Positions 17,766-26,944 of a stretch of DNA of 64,000 bases are shown here, piece by piece. The DNA is from Tuwongella immobilis (GTDB lineage: Bacteria; Planctomycetota; Planctomycetia; Gemmatales; Gemmataceae), in the NCBI RefSeq assembly GCF_901538355.1, contig NZ_LR593887.1, positions 5,060,920 through 5,124,919 on the forward strand, written 5' to 3'. Within the stretch, counting starts at the first letter, position 1. Each line of letters starts with the position of its first letter. A program made the position numbers and the translations under genes. The notes below the pieces were generated by a model. The model was not told the origin of the DNA. It was given only the letters and a program-made list of their open reading frames with translations, and made no database searches.

Positions 17766-18416
17766 ATGTCCTGGATGGAAATCGAATTGCTGGTTGAACA
17801 AGCGAAGTTGGGCGATCGGGCGGCTTACAACGAATTGGTGCGACGCTTCCAAGCCAGCGTCACCGCCGCAGCGTTGACCAAATTGCACGATCCGTTGGCT
17901 GCCCAAGAATTGTGCCAAGATGTGTTTGTGCATGCCTGGACGAAGTTGCCCCAATTGCGGGATTCCCGATGTTTCGCTGGCTGGTTGCGGCGAATCACGG
18001 CCCGAATGGCGCTCAATCGGTTGACCCGGCGGGGCATTGTTCGCGGAACCGAATCGGAAATCCTCGAACAAGTGCAAGGCCGCAATGAAGAACCGTTGAC
18101 GGCGATGATGCGAAACGAATCCCGTCGTCAGGTGCAATCCGCCTTGAAGCAACTCAAGCGGATCGACCGGGAAGCCTTGGAAGCGCACTACCTGCGCGGC
18201 CAATCGTTGGAAACCATCGCTGGCGTGTTGGAAATCCCGCTGGGAACCATCAAGCGCCGGTTGCACGTGGCACGGAAGCGCTTGAAGGATGTTTTGGAAG
18301 GCAACACCGACGCGGGCACCGGCGGCACCAGCGCCACCGCCACCGCTGTTGCAACCAAGCCGAAGGCGAAAGTCGGCGGCAAGAAACGACGACAACGCGA
18401 ATTATTGAGCGTCTAA
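17766..18416 (+). CDS. ECF-type RNA polymerase sigma factor with basic C-terminal tail
   Basis: The 216-residue product has sigma region 2 ('LVEQAKLGDRAAYNELVRRFQ', 'DPLAAQELCQDVFVHAWTKLPQL', 'CFAGWLRRITARMALNRL') and region 4 ('QLKRIDREALEAHYLRGQSLETIAGVLEIPLGTIKRRLHVARKRLKDVL'). A tail of about 40 residues then runs from Gly/Thr/Ala-rich to strongly basic ('KPKAKVGGKKRRQRE'). That tail is unusual for the class and may bind DNA or a partner. Either the ATG at 17766 or the one three codons later could be used. No anti-sigma gene is adjacent. A strong terminator follows. Confidence 0.92.
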   Translation: MSWMEIELLVEQAKLGDRAAYNELVRRFQASVTAAALTKLHDPLAAQELCQDVFVHAWTKLPQLRDSRCFAGWLRRITARMALNRLTRRGIVRGTESEILEQVQGRNEEPLTAMMRNESRRQVQSALKQLKRIDREALEAHYLRGQSLETIAGVLEIPLGTIKRRLHVARKRLKDVLEGNTDAGTGGTSATATAVATKPKAKVGGKKRRQRELLSV

Positions 18417-18434
18417 TTTTCTCCTCACTCGTTG

Positions 18435-18476
18435 GCCCCTCGGGATTGGCATCTGGCCGATTCCGGGGGGCTTTTT
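18435..18476 (+). terminator. Intrinsic terminator after the ECF sigma gene
   Basis: A long GC-rich stem with a few wobble pairs (18435-18450 against 18456-18471) and a 5-nt loop is followed by TTTTT at 18472-18476. It is a classical intrinsic terminator 19 bp after the stop. Confidence 0.85.
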
Positions 18477-18592
18477 GCCCATTCCGAACGGATGCTTGCT
18501 AACCTTCCCGGTTGCTGCCTACAATCGAATGGAGACCGTCCGATTCCACCGAATCGGTGATTTCCACGAACTTACTGCGGAAGGGTAGCATC

Positions 18593-19171
18593 ATGACGCG
18601 GTTCCTGAGCCTGAGTGTGATGACGTTGGCGATTGCGGTTGGCTCGCTGATCGCCGTCGAGAAGGAGAGCAAGCCGGTGAGCAGCCCCTTGGATTTCACG
18701 GTCAAATCGATCGATGGTAAGCAACTCGATCTGAGCGAATACAAAGGCAAAGTGGTGTTGTTTGTGAACGTCGCCAGCCGTTGCGGGTACACCCCGCAAT
18801 ACGAAGGCCTGCAAAAACTGTACGAAACCTACAGCAAGGATGGCCTGGTGGTCATCGGCGTTCCGGCCAACGAATTCGGTGCCCAAGAACCCGGTAGCGA
18901 TGAAGAAATCGCCAAGTTCTGCAAGGCCAACTATAGCGTCACCTTCCCGATGTTGTCGAAGATCGTCGTCAAGGGCCAAGGCATTGCCCCGCTGTACGAC
19001 TTCCTCACCTCCAAGGACAGCAACCCGAACTTCGCGGGTCCCATCGGTTGGAACTTCGAAAAGTTCCTGATCAACCGCAAGGGCGAAGTGGTCGGCCGCT
19101 TCAAGTCGGGCGTTGCTCCCGATTCGGATAAGCTGATCGAAGCCATCAAGAAGGAACTCGCCGCCAAGTAA
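18593..19171 (+). CDS. Secreted glutathione peroxidase-family thiol peroxidase
   Basis: The 192-residue product begins with a signal peptide (about 1-20) and continues with a complete glutathione peroxidase fold. The catalytic tetrad is present: Cys64 in 'VASRCGYTPQY', Gln98 in 'EFGAQEPG', Trp153 and Asn154 in 'GPIGWNFEKFL'. The enzyme uses Cys in place of selenocysteine and reduces peroxides, probably with thioredoxin-like donors in the periplasm. The ATG at 18593 was chosen because it starts the signal peptide. AACCTTCCCG and a TACAAT box lie about 70-90 bp upstream, a plausible promoter region. Confidence 0.93.
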   Translation: MTRFLSLSVMTLAIAVGSLIAVEKESKPVSSPLDFTVKSIDGKQLDLSEYKGKVVLFVNVASRCGYTPQYEGLQKLYETYSKDGLVVIGVPANEFGAQEPGSDEEIAKFCKANYSVTFPMLSKIVVKGQGIAPLYDFLTSKDSNPNFAGPIGWNFEKFLINRKGEVVGRFKSGVAPDSDKLIEAIKKELAAK

Positions 19172-19294
19172 TGGTTGGCCGAAGTGTTATTCATGGCCCC
19201 AGATGCGGCCCCGTTCCTTGCGGGGTCGTGCTGGGGTGAATCGCTTATCGCGTTGCGTTTCGTCCCAATCATTTCATTCGGCAAGGGATGCCGC

Positions 19295-20062
19295 ATGGCT
19301 ACTCAACGTCGTCACCTCGCGCTGGCACTTTTGACTGTGGGCATGCTGGGGCTGACGCTCACCGCGTCGCAATCCTCGGATTCGCGGTCGCTGCCGCCGA
19401 ATGATCCGTTGGTTTGCACTTTCTCGATCGTCGGTCACGATCCCAAAACCAACGAATGGGGCATTGCCGTTGCCTCCAAATATCTCGCCGTCGGATCGGC
19501 AGTCCCGTTCGCACAAGCGAAAGTCGGAGCGATTGCCACCCAAAGCTACGTCAACGTGCTGTACGGCCCCCAGGGATTGGAGTTGCTGCAAAAGCATTCC
19601 GCCGAAGAGACCATTCAGAAACTGACCGAACCCGACAAAGGCCGCGATTTTCGGCAACTCGGCATCGTCGATTCGCAAGGTCGAGCGGCCCAATTCACCG
19701 GGCCACGCTGCATGCCATGGGCTGGCGGCAAACTCGGTACCCATTTCGCCTGTCAGGGGAATTTGCTCGCCGGTCCCGAAGTGGTAGACGCGATGGCCAG
19801 CGCATTTGAAGCAACGCAAGGTCCGCTCGCATGGCGATTGATGGCCGCACTCGAAGCCGGTGATGCCAAAGGGGGCGACAAGCGCGGCAAACAATCCGCC
19901 GCCATTTTGGTGGTGGCCCCCAATCGTGGCCCGAACGGAATGAGCGATCGCTACTTGGATTTCCGCGTGGATGATGCCAAGGAGCCGATTCCCGAATTGG
20001 CCCGCATTCTGGCCCTGCGACTGCCACGACCGAAACCGATGCCCAACGCCGAGAAACCGTAA
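19295..20062 (+). CDS. DUF1028 family protein, exported
   Basis: The 255-residue product has a signal peptide (about 1-25), then a DUF1028 domain: 'TFSIVGHDPKTNEWGIAVASKYLAVGSAVPFAQAKVGAIATQSYVNVLYGPQGLELL' and 'HFACQGNLLAGPEVVDAMASAFE'. DUF1028 proteins have an Ntn-hydrolase-like fold and are often near peptidases, but no reaction is established. The ATG at 19295 is preceded by AAGGGA and opens the signal peptide. It follows the peroxidase gene by 123 bp and may share a transcript. Confidence 0.85.
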   Translation: MATQRRHLALALLTVGMLGLTLTASQSSDSRSLPPNDPLVCTFSIVGHDPKTNEWGIAVASKYLAVGSAVPFAQAKVGAIATQSYVNVLYGPQGLELLQKHSAEETIQKLTEPDKGRDFRQLGIVDSQGRAAQFTGPRCMPWAGGKLGTHFACQGNLLAGPEVVDAMASAFEATQGPLAWRLMAALEAGDAKGGDKRGKQSAAILVVAPNRGPNGMSDRYLDFRVDDAKEPIPELARILALRLPRPKPMPNAEKP

Positions 20063-20075
20063 CCGGGCCGCGATC

Positions 20076-20100
20076 GCCCCCCATCGTCATTTCGGGGGGC
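20076..20100 (+). terminator. Terminator-like GC hairpin
   Basis: A 7-bp stem (GCCCCCC at 20076-20082 with GGGGGGC at 20094-20100) lies 13 bp after the DUF1028 stop. No T-run follows, so it may act in a Rho-assisted way or only protect the 3' end. Confidence 0.45.
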
Positions 20101-20182
20101 AGAATACCGTCACGGCTGTTACCGATGCGGTGGAATCCCGGTCAGCAAAACGGTTTTCGATTTCCGCCTGGAGCGGCCCGAG

Positions 20183-20764
20183 ATGCGATGCTATTTCTGT
20201 GGGCTGACCGCCACACGCAAACTCCTCTTTGTGCAATCCCGCCGTATGGCGCGGGAAGCGATGGTCTGCATCGATCACGCCGAGATGATTCTCCAGCAAG
20301 ACCAACCTCGACCAATCGGAGAGTCCTGGTCGCAAGGTCCGCTGGTGCAAGTGGATGTGGAGCAACTGCATCGGGTGGTGGATGGCAGCGCAGCCAGCGG
20401 TACCGAAGCGGTGATCCTGCAAGAAAGCGGCGGCACCCGTCGATTGCGGCTCGCGATTGGTCGCTGCGAGGCCAGCACCATCGAGCGATTATTGCAGCCA
20501 CAACGAAGCGATCGCCCGCTGACGCCGGAAGCATTCGCCCGCACGCTTCACAGTCTGGGCGGCAAACTGCTGCATGTCACCATCACCGCACTCACGCGGG
20601 GCACCTACTTTGCCCTGCTGCGGATCGACCAGCAGGGACACCGATTTGAGGTGGATATTCGCCCCAGCGATGGAATCGCCTTTGCCATCGTCTGCCAAGC
20701 GGCGATTCTCGTCCATGAATCGCTGCTGCCGACCGTCGATCCATCCGCGGGGCGTGGCCCGTGA
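20183..20764 (+). CDS. Bifunctional nuclease (BFN/DUF151) family protein with N-terminal zinc-ribbon-like segment
   Basis: The 193-residue product starts with 'MRCYFCGLTATRKL', a CxxC pair that with downstream 'VCIDHA' could bind zinc. A BFN/DUF151 domain follows (about 55-180): 'EAVILQESGGTRRLRLAIGRCEASTIERLL', 'RPLTPEAFARTLHSLGGKLLHVTI', 'FEVDIRPSDGIAFAIVCQAAILVHESLL'. Plant and bacterial relatives have been reported to degrade DNA and RNA, but many members are uncharacterised. The zinc-ribbon plus BFN layout recalls proteins coded near UvrB/UvrC-interaction-like segments in other bacteria. It ends 17 bp before the convergent Nudix gene. Confidence 0.75.
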   Translation: MRCYFCGLTATRKLLFVQSRRMAREAMVCIDHAEMILQQDQPRPIGESWSQGPLVQVDVEQLHRVVDGSAASGTEAVILQESGGTRRLRLAIGRCEASTIERLLQPQRSDRPLTPEAFARTLHSLGGKLLHVTITALTRGTYFALLRIDQQGHRFEVDIRPSDGIAFAIVCQAAILVHESLLPTVDPSAGRGP

Positions 20765-20780
20765 ATTCGCACGCAACCCG

Positions 20781-21326
20781 TTATGCAGACGGTGGTTGCG
20801 CGGAAGTTGCCGGTTGATGTCGGAGGCGGTCCCAGAGCAGCAAGCCGGTGATGGTTTTGGCGTCGAGAATTTCGCCTCGCAAGGCCATGGCCAAGGCATC
20901 GTCGAATCGCACGATCTGCGGTTCGAGTTGTTCATCGGCTTCGGGTTTCGCCTCGCCGGGGGTGAGATCCAAGGCCACGAACAAGTGGAGCTTTTCGTCC
21001 AAAACACCGGGCGATGCGTAGAGGAATCCCAGATAGCGCCAACTTCCGGCGGTGTATCCGGTTTCTTCGAGTAATTCGCGCTCGGCGGCGTGCTGGATCG
21101 GTTCGCCCGGTTCCAACGTGCCGGCGGGAAGTTCCCAAAGGGTTTGATCGATGACGAAGCGGAAATTCCGAAGCAAGACGATCCGCTCGGCGTCTAATAC
21201 TGGCAAGATCACCACCGCTCCGGGGTGAAAGATCATGTCGCGGCGAATGACTTCTCCGTTGGGGAGTTCCGTGGTGTCGAGCGCCACGCGAATTTTTCGC
21301 CCGGTATGCACAATCTGGCGAGCCAT
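20781..21326 (-). CDS. Nudix hydrolase, ADP-ribose pyrophosphatase-like
   Basis: The 181-residue product contains a full Nudix box, 'GTLEPGEPIQHAAERELLEETGY', matching G-x5-E-x7-REUxEExGU. With the N-terminal 'HPGAVVILPVLDAERIVLLRNFR' and 'LWELPAGTLEPGE', it resembles ADP-sugar pyrophosphatases, which split ADP-ribose into AMP and ribose-5-phosphate using magnesium. The start at 21326 has AGAGGA upstream and fits family length; an earlier in-frame start lacks support. It is cytoplasmic and monocistronic. Confidence 0.92.
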   Translation of the reverse strand: MARQIVHTGRKIRVALDTTELPNGEVIRRDMIFHPGAVVILPVLDAERIVLLRNFRFVIDQTLWELPAGTLEPGEPIQHAAERELLEETGYTAGSWRYLGFLYASPGVLDEKLHLFVALDLTPGEAKPEADEQLEPQIVRFDDALAMALRGEILDAKTITGLLLWDRLRHQPATSAQPPSA

Positions 21327-21451
21327 GGAGCGATTCCTCTCGGGAAGAAGTGGGTTTGCAAGCGGGCGTCCGATTGCAGCAGTCCCGGTGAGGATGATAG
21401 AATGCGACGAACCTTCCCGCAAGTGTGACCTCTAGCCCCCGGGTTGAGCCG

Positions 21452-22633
21452 ATGCGTGATCCGATGACCTGGTCGGTACCGTTTTTCCGACTGTTCGGCA
21501 TTCAGGTGCGCGTCCACCTGCTGTACATCCTCATCATGTTCGGAATTGTCTTCCGATCGTTGATGACCAATCCCGCCATGTGGGTGGATGTCTTGATTTT
21601 CACGGTGGTGATGGGCTTTGCGGCGGTGCTGCTGCACGAGTTCGGCCACTGCTTCGCCGCCCGATGGGTCCACGGAGAAGCCAACGAAGTCCTCATTTGG
21701 CCGCTGGGTGGTCTGGCATTTTGCGACGTCCCGCATACCCCGCGTGCCAACTTCATCACCACCATTTGGGGGCCGGGCACCAACTTGATGCTGTTCGGCA
21801 TTTGCGGCATCGTCCTGGCCGCGGCATCGTATCTGCCCCCGCTCAATCCCCTGCAAAATCCGTATCGACTGGAATTGACCAACTGGCGCGAAGGCCGCAC
21901 CGCCATCGCCACCAATGATGTGCGCTACATTCGCAAAGGCTCGACCATCGAAGTGGTCAAGCCGGAGCAAATCCTCAACGTCGAAGGCGAACTGTACGGC
22001 CTGAGCAAAGACAAAACCGTGCGACTGGAGCGTGCCACCCACTTGGGCACGGTGCCGACGTGGGTGATGTGGGTCGCTCGTTTCGCGTGGCTGAATTGGC
22101 TGCTGTTTCTGCTCAATCTCATCCCCTGCTTCCCGCTCGACGGTGGACGATTGCTGCAAGCCATCGTCTGGAAACGGACCGACGCCCGGCAAGGGATGCT
22201 GGTCGCCACCTACTCCAGTTACGTCGTGGCGATTCTGCTCGTGGTGCTGGCATTTGCCATCAACGAAGTGCTGCTGCTGGCGATGGCGATTTTCGTCTTC
22301 TCGCTGGCCCGGCAGCAACAACTCTCGCTCGAAACCCAATTGCTGGATATGCAGTTCGGCTACGATTTCTCCCAGGGATACACCAGCTTGGAACGCGGAC
22401 TCGACGAGGGCGAACCCGCCAAGAAACCCCGTCGCCCCAACTTCATCAAACGCTGGTTGCAAGAACGGGCGGCCCGGCGATTGCGCAAGGAAGCCGAACA
22501 GCGTTCTGCCGATGAAGCTCGGATGGATGCGCTGCTGGAGAAAATCAGCCGCGAAGGCAAAGAATCGCTCACGCCCGAGGAGCGCCGGTTTCTGGACCGC
22601 GTCTCAGCCCGCTATCGCAATCGCATGAATTGA
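21452..22633 (+). CDS. Site-2 protease-like M50 intramembrane metalloprotease
   Basis: The 393-residue product has about six membrane helices and the zinc site HEFGH (H62-E63-H66) within a helix, plus the third-ligand motif 'LNLIPCFPLDGGRLL' (Asp230). It belongs to the short M50 group related to SpoIVFB, whose members cleave membrane-bound substrates such as regulatory factors. Between the two active-site helices is an insert of about 70 residues outside the membrane. A basic, charged C-terminal tail (about 330-393) faces the cytoplasm. I chose the ATG at 21452; a GTG nine codons upstream is possible. AACCTTCCCG lies 33 bp upstream of the ATG. Confidence 0.88.
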   Translation: MRDPMTWSVPFFRLFGIQVRVHLLYILIMFGIVFRSLMTNPAMWVDVLIFTVVMGFAAVLLHEFGHCFAARWVHGEANEVLIWPLGGLAFCDVPHTPRANFITTIWGPGTNLMLFGICGIVLAAASYLPPLNPLQNPYRLELTNWREGRTAIATNDVRYIRKGSTIEVVKPEQILNVEGELYGLSKDKTVRLERATHLGTVPTWVMWVARFAWLNWLLFLLNLIPCFPLDGGRLLQAIVWKRTDARQGMLVATYSSYVVAILLVVLAFAINEVLLLAMAIFVFSLARQQQLSLETQLLDMQFGYDFSQGYTSLERGLDEGEPAKKPRRPNFIKRWLQERAARRLRKEAEQRSADEARMDALLEKISREGKESLTPEERRFLDRVSARYRNRMN

Positions 22634-22688
22634 GCGATTCGCCGCCGTTGCCAGATGCCGCGAAATGATTCCACCTGCTGAAATGCTG

Positions 22689-22723
22689 CACGGGCCAAGA
22701 ATCGATCTGATTCCTGGCCCGTG
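22689..22723. terminator. Bidirectional terminator hairpin
   Basis: A stem of nine pairs (22689-22697 with 22715-22723) is extended by a further five inner pairs after one mismatch. It sits between convergent genes ending at 22633 and 22777 and probably serves both. Confidence 0.65.
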
Positions 22724-22776
22724 TCGATTGTTACCGCATCGATTGTGACTGGGTCGCGTTGCCGCCGACGCTGGGC

Positions 22777-25700
22777 TTACCCCACAAATACGCCGTTGGC
22801 AAGCACTTCGCTCGCAAACGGATTCACGATTTGATCCGGCGTTGGCGACGCAGGATTGGCCTGCAGCGTCGCCTGGCGATAGATTTGCAGCGTGGCGGCT
22901 TCATTTTCACCGCTGGCCACAATCAATTCATCGACAAACGCCGTCGATTGCTTGGTCGTCAACCGCACGCCACCACGAAGCGACGAATCAAAGGCAAAGA
23001 AGTTGGCAATCGGAGCGGCCTGCGCATCGGCCACCTGCCCGGAGGCAATCAGTTGCCCCGAGAGGACGAACACGCGCGGCCCGCCGCCCGGCCCACCGCC
23101 GAATGCTAGATCGTCGAAGCCATCGCCATTGAAATCGCCCGCGGTCAGGAACACGCCATTGCGCAGGGTAATCGCATCCTCACCGGGGAACGCGAAGAAG
23201 TCCGGCGTAATCTTCGTGGGCGATTGCTGGAACACGGTCAAGCCGTTGAACACGGCCACGCGCGGTCCGCCGCCAAAGCCAGCCGCGACAATCAGATCCG
23301 GCGTGAGGTCGCCGTTGATGTCGCCCACCGTCACCCGAGCACCGCCGCGGAATTCGAGATCGTCGATGCCGAAGAAGTTCCCCCGCTGCACCAGTTGACC
23401 ATTTTCCAATCCAAGAATGATCACCCGGCCACCGCCGCCGACATCCGGCGACAGGACAATCTCGGCCAATCCATCGCCGTTGAAATCGCCCGCTGCCAAG
23501 AAGACCCCGCCGGTGAAGGTTTCTTCGTAGGCGGTGATGATTGGCGCGAGATCTTGCCCCGTGGCACCGTCGATCGCCCGAATCAGCGAGACTCCGCCCG
23601 GTCCGACGCCGAAGATTTCATCGCCGATTCCGTCGCCGTTCAGATCCGCCACCACGGAGCGCACCACGCCCGAGAATCCGGGGAATGCGACGAATGCGCT
23701 CCCATCGACGACCAATTCACCCGCCGCATTGAATCGGAAGCCTTGCACGGCCCCGTTCAGTTGGCCGGAAACCTGCACCCGATCCGCTCCCGGCTCGCCC
23801 GGCAACGGTTGGTCGTTGTCTTGGATCGTCAGCAGTGCCGTCGATTGGGCTCCGAGAATCGACCCCGTGCTGGGATCGATCAGGCTGAGCGTAATCATCG
23901 GATTGGCACCGACCAACGCATTGTCTGGCAACGTCAGGAGGATGCTGATTTCGGTGACTCCGGCGGGGAAATTCACCACCTGCGGCAAGGTGTCAATCGT
24001 GCCCGTGGCGGTCAGCGTCACGCTGACATCGGTATCCAGTTTGTTGGTCCGAATCAAGCGCACTTCGACGCTGTTCCCTTCGACCCCGGTGATTGTGGGA
24101 TTCTGGAATTGCAGGATCGCCAGTTCGTTATCCAGGATTTCCACCGTGGTGGCGTTGATGGTCCCCAGCACGGCCCCGTTGGTCGGCGAGGTCAGCGTGA
24201 TTTGCAGCGTTTCGGTCGCTTCCACGTCGGTGTCGTCGTTCAGCAGGACGGAAACCGTGGCGGTCGTCTGTCCATCTGCGAATGTCACCAGCATTTCCGA
24301 AAGCGTGACATCGTTGGCATCTGCGGTTTGCCCCACCACCGTCACCATTACCGAGGCTTCGCCGCTGCTTCCCCCCAGGCGGTCGATTGTCAGCGTGAGC
24401 GTCTCGCCTTCGGTTCCGTTCGCAGTCTCGGTGGCGAAGGAGAACGACCCCACGGGAGTTTGAGCGACCGCGAGGCCGAGGATGAACACCGTGCCAGCAC
24501 CAATATCCCCCAGCGACGTGGCTTCGCCAGTCACCAGGTTGATGGAGTACAACCCGGCCACTCCGCCCACCGTCAGACTGGCGAACCCGAATCCGGAGGA
24601 GACTGGACTTCCCGAGGTAGCGGCCCGCACATTGGCAGGAATGTCAAATCCATTCACCGAATCAAAGTCGAGCGGTGCCCCGTTGAGTGTGATGGGCACA
24701 CTCAGAACCTGAGTGCCATTGTTCGGCGGTGTCTGAATCGACAGCGTGTTTGCGGTCGCATCCAGTGTGTATTGGGTCGTCACCAACCCCATGCCACCGA
24801 GGGGCTGGCTGAAGCTATTGGTGTACGCGGTCGCAGCCACCACCGCCGGAGCCGGATTGATGTCCCCATCTTGCGCACCGCCGACCAGCGTTCCATCATT
24901 CGGATTCAGCCGCAAGTTATCGCCGGCATTCGTGACCACCCGAATGCGATCGACCGTGGGATTGAAATCGAAGCCGAATGCCGTCGCGGCTCCACCCGAG
25001 GCCAACACGATCCCCGGCCCAACTTGTGTGGTTGACCCGGTTTGCGGATCAATCAAATACAGGAAGATCGATGTCCCCGGATCGTCCAGGGCAAGACCGT
25101 AGAGTTGGCCAGTCGCCGGGCGGAAGTCGATGGCTTCCAGGGTATCGGTCCCCAGGCCAAGGAGGTCAACCGTCGTCACCGTGCCCGGATTGGCGCTGTT
25201 GAATCGCAGCAGTGTCGTGCCGTTGGGAGCGATGGCGATCATCGGCGTGCCAAGCGGGGCGATGGCCGGCTGTTCGGACTGGATCGCGAGATCGACAAAT
25301 CCAGTCAGTCCCGCCGGAAATTGGCCGAGCATGGTCACGGTGCCATCGGTCAATCGCACGGTCGCCAAGCCGGTCCCGGTTGCCGTGGTGAGGATGCTGA
25401 ACGCCACCCCGCTGGCAACCGGATCATTCGATACCAACGTCACCACATCGGCATCAATATCAAAACCATGCACGGCGAGCACATCCATGCTCAACGGAAT
25501 GGGGAGCGTTTGCGTCCCATCATTCGCACCATTCTGAATGTACAGCGAATCTTGCTCGGAACTGATGGTATACAGCGTTGTTGCCGGCGCATTCGGCGAG
25601 CTGTTGGTGTAGGCGACATTGTCGATTTGAATCGGCGTGGGGTTGATCGCCGTATCGACCTGCACCAGGCTACCCGTATTTGGATTGAGCCGCAGATTCA

Positions 25701-26133
25701 GTCCCGGCCCCGTCCCCGAGCTGTCTTGGTTGGTCGTCACCCGGAGTCGATCGACGAACGGGTTGAAATCGACGCCGTAGCGCACGCCGGCCACGGTCGG
25801 ATCGGGCAAATTGGGCACCGGGAATCCGCCCAAGCCCACCACCGTGGCAACGCCGGTTTGTGGCGACAGCAAATAAACCGACGCCGTGCTGGTACCACCA
25901 TTGACCCCAAGGGCATACAGTTGCCCGTTTTGAGGTCGGAAATCCATGCCCACCAATTGCTCACCGGCCGTGACTCCGACGATATTCTGCGGAGCCAATG
26001 CCAAATCGGGGCGACTGGTATCAAAGGCGACCAATTGTGGGGTGGCTCCACCAATCAGGCCATACGCAACCGCGGGCGTGGTTCGTTCTTCCAACGAATC
26101 AACCCGGAGATGAGCGGTTCGCTTCTGCGACAT
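22777..26133 (-). CDS. Large secreted DUF4394/Calx-beta/FG-GAP protein
   Basis: The product has 1118 residues. It opens with 'MSQKRTAHLRVDSLEERTTPA', the kind of N-terminus seen on many exported Gemmataceae proteins. Two DUF4394 propeller-like modules follow (about 22-300 and 300-555; 'FNPFVDRLRVTTN' and 'FNPTVDRIRVVTN'). Two Calx-beta domains come next (about 558-670 and 670-775), then FG-GAP repeats with calcium-binding 'DFNGDG' and 'DINGDL' loops (about 790-1118). It ends in 'ANGVFVG'. The protein is probably surface-attached or secreted; no enzyme domain is visible. The start at 26133 is supported by GAGG eight bases upstream. Confidence 0.88.
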   Translation of the reverse strand: MSQKRTAHLRVDSLEERTTPAVAYGLIGGATPQLVAFDTSRPDLALAPQNIVGVTAGEQLVGMDFRPQNGQLYALGVNGGTSTASVYLLSPQTGVATVVGLGGFPVPNLPDPTVAGVRYGVDFNPFVDRLRVTTNQDSSGTGPGLNLRLNPNTGSLVQVDTAINPTPIQIDNVAYTNSSPNAPATTLYTISSEQDSLYIQNGANDGTQTLPIPLSMDVLAVHGFDIDADVVTLVSNDPVASGVAFSILTTATGTGLATVRLTDGTVTMLGQFPAGLTGFVDLAIQSEQPAIAPLGTPMIAIAPNGTTLLRFNSANPGTVTTVDLLGLGTDTLEAIDFRPATGQLYGLALDDPGTSIFLYLIDPQTGSTTQVGPGIVLASGGAATAFGFDFNPTVDRIRVVTNAGDNLRLNPNDGTLVGGAQDGDINPAPAVVAATAYTNSFSQPLGGMGLVTTQYTLDATANTLSIQTPPNNGTQVLSVPITLNGAPLDFDSVNGFDIPANVRAATSGSPVSSGFGFASLTVGGVAGLYSINLVTGEATSLGDIGAGTVFILGLAVAQTPVGSFSFATETANGTEGETLTLTIDRLGGSSGEASVMVTVVGQTADANDVTLSEMLVTFADGQTTATVSVLLNDDTDVEATETLQITLTSPTNGAVLGTINATTVEILDNELAILQFQNPTITGVEGNSVEVRLIRTNKLDTDVSVTLTATGTIDTLPQVVNFPAGVTEISILLTLPDNALVGANPMITLSLIDPSTGSILGAQSTALLTIQDNDQPLPGEPGADRVQVSGQLNGAVQGFRFNAAGELVVDGSAFVAFPGFSGVVRSVVADLNGDGIGDEIFGVGPGGVSLIRAIDGATGQDLAPIITAYEETFTGGVFLAAGDFNGDGLAEIVLSPDVGGGGRVIILGLENGQLVQRGNFFGIDDLEFRGGARVTVGDINGDLTPDLIVAAGFGGGPRVAVFNGLTVFQQSPTKITPDFFAFPGEDAITLRNGVFLTAGDFNGDGFDDLAFGGGPGGGPRVFVLSGQLIASGQVADAQAAPIANFFAFDSSLRGGVRLTTKQSTAFVDELIVASGENEAATLQIYRQATLQANPASPTPDQIVNPFASEVLANGVFVG

Positions 26134-26434
26134 TCGACAATCCTCAACAGTCAGATGGGGGCGACGTGTGGATGCCAAACCGTTTGGGGTGAACTCATTC
26201 ACCCCATGTTGATGGGCGTAACATCATGATAGGCAAGCGAAACCGGAACACAACGATAATCTGCGATATCTGGACATTCTGGAAAAATTCAGAAACGCCG
26301 ATTTCTCACACCAATCGAATCATTTCGGCCTGATTCGCCGGCCGAACCGGTATTCGGTTTCGCGTGTCTTGCGGACAGGTTTCTCCAAACTTTCTCGAAA
26401 ATCCCGTCCCACAGCCACATCGGACACCACCGAC
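26134..26434. other. 301-bp divergent intergenic region
   Basis: It lies between the start of the FG-GAP protein gene (minus) and the GNAT gene (plus), so it should hold promoters for both. The stretch 26220-26310 is more AT-rich than its surroundings. No conserved element could be recognised by eye. Confidence 0.35.
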
Positions 26435-26914
26435 ATGCCACCAACTGCACCGCCGCTGGACTGGGTTGCCATTCCCGAATCGCCGCCGCAACTGCCGTCC
26501 TGGCAGGGGCATGCGCTCGCCGAGATGGTCGTCTCGGCGACTCAATCGCTCACGCAACAGGTGGGGTACGTTCCGCCTTGGATTGGCTATCTGGTGCGGA
26601 ATTCATCCGGGGAATGGGTCGGTACGTGCGGCTTCAAATCGCCGCCGCAATCGGGCCAGGTCGAAATCGCCTACTTCACCTTCCCGGAATTCGAGGGACG
26701 CGGCATCGCCACCGCCATGGCCCGTCGATTGCTCGAACTCGCGCAGGCCGCCGACCCCGCCGTGCAAGTCATCGCCCAAACACTGCCCATGGAATCGCCA
26801 TCCACATCGATTTTGCGAAAACTCGGATTCCGGCTGCGCGGCACGGTCCACCATCCCGACGATGGCGATGTCTGGGAATGGGAACAGCCACAACCATCGC
26901 CGGGCGATCGCTGA
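26435..26914 (+). CDS. GNAT-family N-acetyltransferase
   Basis: The 159-residue product shows the GNAT core: 'WVGTCGFKSPPQSGQVEIAYFTFPEFEGRGIATAMARRLLELA', where 'GRGIAT' is the acetyl-CoA pyrophosphate-binding loop, and a C-terminal 'STSILRKLGFRLRGTV'. It is closest to RimJ/RimL-like acetyltransferases that act on protein N-termini or small amines; the substrate is unknown. The ATG at 26435 gives normal length; a TTG at 26369 is in frame but would add an atypical basic segment. It converges with the DUF1254 gene 30 bp away. Confidence 0.85.
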   Translation: MPPTAPPLDWVAIPESPPQLPSWQGHALAEMVVSATQSLTQQVGYVPPWIGYLVRNSSGEWVGTCGFKSPPQSGQVEIAYFTFPEFEGRGIATAMARRLLELAQAADPAVQVIAQTLPMESPSTSILRKLGFRLRGTVHHPDDGDVWEWEQPQPSPGDR

Positions 26915-26944
26915 GGCTGCGAGTGATTCAAGTGCAAATCGGAA

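Noticed and set aside
23224-25035. 603-codon open frame on the plus strand
   Set aside because: Antisense to the DUF4394/FG-GAP protein; the Asp/Gly-rich codons of that gene keep the opposite frame open.
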